A DNA stretch of 6,809 bases from an uncultured Clostridia bacterium. GTDB taxonomy: Bacteria; Bacillota; Clostridia; TANB77; CAG-508. The stretch is taken from NCBI GenBank assembly GCA_947625565.1, contig CANQOU010000064.1, positions 1 through 6,809 of the forward strand. The letters are read 5' to 3'. The position numbers and the translations under genes were made by a program. Shown here piece after piece: positions 5,382-6,809 of this stretch. Each line of letters starts with the position of its first letter. Position 1 is the first letter of the stretch. The notes beneath the pieces were generated by a model that was not told where the DNA came from, searched no databases, and saw only the letters and a list, made by a program, of their open reading frames with translations.

Positions 5382-6809
5382 TTAATACATTCCATCCATT
5401 CCTGCACCCATTGCATGATTGTCTCCACAATTGCAAGATTTTTCTTCTGGTATATCTGTAACTATACTTTCTGTAGTTAATACCATAGATGCAATTGATG
5501 CTGCATTTTGAAGTGCACTTCTTGTTACTTTTGTAGGATCTACAATTCCTGCTTTTTTCATGTCTACATATGTTTCTTTACTAGCATCAAATCCTGTTCC
5601 TACAGGTGATTGTTTAATTTTATCAATAATTACTGCTGGTTCTAATCCTGCATTTATTGCTATCTGTTTTGCTGGTTCTTCTAATGCTTTTAATACAATT
5701 TTAGCACCTAGTTTTTCTCCACCTTCTAGTTTTTCAATTGTTTTTTCTACTTTTCCAATGACATTAATTAGTGCTGTTCCTCCACCTGCTACAATTCCTT
5801 CTTCAACAGCAGCTTTTGTTGCAGATAGCGCATCTTCTATTCTTAATTTCTTTTCTTTCATTTCAACTTCTGTTGCAGCTCCAACTTCAATAACAGCTAC
5901 ACCACCAGCTATTTTAGCTAATCTTTCTTGTAAATTTTCTTTATCATAACTACTTGTTGTTTCTTCAATTTGTGTTTTTATTTGTTTAATTCTTGTTGCA
6001 ATTTGCTCTTTATCTCCTACACCATCTACAATAATCGTATTTTCTTTTTGTACTTTTACTTGTTTTGCTTTACCTAATTGCTCAATTGTTACATCTTTTA
6101 ATTCCAATCCTAAATCAGAAGTAATTACTTCTCCTCCTGTTAGAATTGCAATATCTTCTAGCATTGCTTTTCTTTTATCTCCAAATCCTGGTGCTTTTAC
6201 TGCAACAACATTTAATACACCTCTTAATTTATTTAATACTAATGTAGATAATGCTTCTCCTTCAATATCGTCACAGATTATTACAAGTTTACCTGATTGT
6301 TGCATCAATGCTTCTAATAATGGTAGAATTTCTTGAATATTGCTGATTTTTTTGTCTGTTATCAATATATATGGGTTTTCAAATACTGCTTCCATTTTAT
6401 CTGTATCTGTTACCATATATGGTGATACATATCCTTTATCAAATTGCATTCCTTCTACAACATTTAATTCTGTATTAGATGTTTTTGATTCTTCTATTGT
6501 TATAACACCATCTTTTGAAACCTTTTCCATTGCTTCTGCAATTAGGTCTCCTACTTCACTGCTATTAGCTGATATGCTTGCAACTCTTGCTATATCTTCT
6601 TTTCCATTAACATCAGAACTAATTTCTTTTAATCCTTCAACTGCTACAACAACAGCTTTGTCAATTCCTCTTTTCATTGCCATTGGGTCTGCACCTGCTG
6701 CAACATTTTTTACTCCTTCTTTAATCATACTTTGTGCTAAAACTGTAGCTGTTGTTGTTCCATCACCTGCAACATCATTTGTTTTTTCTGATACTTCTTT
6801 TACAATTCT
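5382..6809 (-). CDS. groEL: Chaperonin GroEL (60 kDa), N-terminus cut by window edge
   Basis: GroEL forms the double-ring ATP-driven folding chamber with GroES in the cytoplasm. The frame stays open to the right edge, giving 475 residues; the first visible are RIVKEVSEKTNDVAGDGTTT. Aligning this GDGTTT with E. coli GroEL (Asp87) shows that about 71 residues, including Asp52, are missing off the edge. An internal Met at 6728 is not the start. The visible parts are the rest of the equatorial and intermediate domains, the apical domain (MQFDKGYVSPYM to the VKAPGFGDKRK region), and the second equatorial half with LRIEDALSATKAAVEEGIVAGGG. The Asp of RIEDAL corresponds to catalytic Asp398. The tail after TDIPEEK is CNCGDNHAMGAGMDGMY: it has two cysteines and a histidine where many GroELs have mostly Gly-Gly-Met repeats. 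groES would be expected upstream, beyond the right edge. The stop is followed at once by a terminator. Confidence 0.97.
   Translation of the reverse strand, partial: RIVKEVSEKTNDVAGDGTTTATVLAQSMIKEGVKNVAAGADPMAMKRGIDKAVVVAVEGLKEISSDVNGKEDIARVASISANSSEVGDLIAEAMEKVSKDGVITIEESKTSNTELNVVEGMQFDKGYVSPYMVTDTDKMEAVFENPYILITDKKISNIQEILPLLEALMQQSGKLVIICDDIEGEALSTLVLNKLRGVLNVVAVKAPGFGDKRKAMLEDIAILTGGEVITSDLGLELKDVTIEQLGKAKQVKVQKENTIIVDGVGDKEQIATRIKQIKTQIEETTSSYDKENLQERLAKIAGGVAVIEVGAATEVEMKEKKLRIEDALSATKAAVEEGIVAGGGTALINVIGKVEKTIEKLEGGEKLGAKIVLKALEEPAKQIAINAGLEPAVIIDKIKQSPVGTGFDASKETYVDMKKAGIVDPTKVTRSALQNAASIASMVLTTESIVTDIPEEKSCNCGDNHAMGAGMDGMY

Noticed and set aside
5560..5949. 129-codon plus-strand frame inside groEL
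   Set aside because: It is the mirror of the conserved groEL reading frame; Ser/Pro/Ala-rich composition reflects reversed groEL codons, and there is no ribosome-binding site.

Overview
The window is very AT-rich and carries a tricistronic ger locus with classic Bacillota (Firmicutes) ribosome-binding sites of the AGGAGG type. It therefore suggests a low-GC, endospore-forming member of the Bacillota, most likely a clostridial or related gut lineage. The lineage is an inference: there is no rRNA gene or other taxonomic marker apart from groEL and secG. No mobile element, CRISPR array, tRNA or rRNA is visible.

Layout. (1) Positions 1-546, minus strand: the first 182 codons of a single-pass membrane protein with an extracellular Ig-like (FxLYD-like) domain, cut off by the left edge. 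(2) Positions 547-717: a divergent intergenic region with a sigma-A-like promoter for the left gene and, on the plus strand, a candidate sigma-G (forespore) promoter for the ger operon. (3) Positions 718-4987, plus strand: an operon encoding the A, B and C subunits of a GerA-type germinant receptor. It is followed by a 57-codon ORF with its own ribosome-binding site that encodes a two-helix membrane protein. In size, topology and position this resembles the small 'D' proteins that modulate germinant receptors in Bacillus. (4) Positions 4996-5244, minus strand: secG, with a good promoter upstream. A strong intrinsic terminator hairpin for secG lies inside the small ORF on the opposite strand. 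(5) Positions 5382-6809, minus strand: groEL, lacking about the first 71 residues because of the right edge, with a terminator right after its stop codon and an unusual Cys-containing C-terminal tail.

How it works together. The A, B and C proteins should assemble in the spore inner membrane as a nutrient sensor that triggers germination, and the small fourth protein may tune it. SecG (the accessory SecYEG subunit) and GroEL (chaperonin) are housekeeping genes convergent with the operon and not functionally tied to it.

The points most worth a second look are the unannotated D-like ORF, the missing lipobox cysteine in the C subunit, and the secG terminator embedded antisense in the small ORF.
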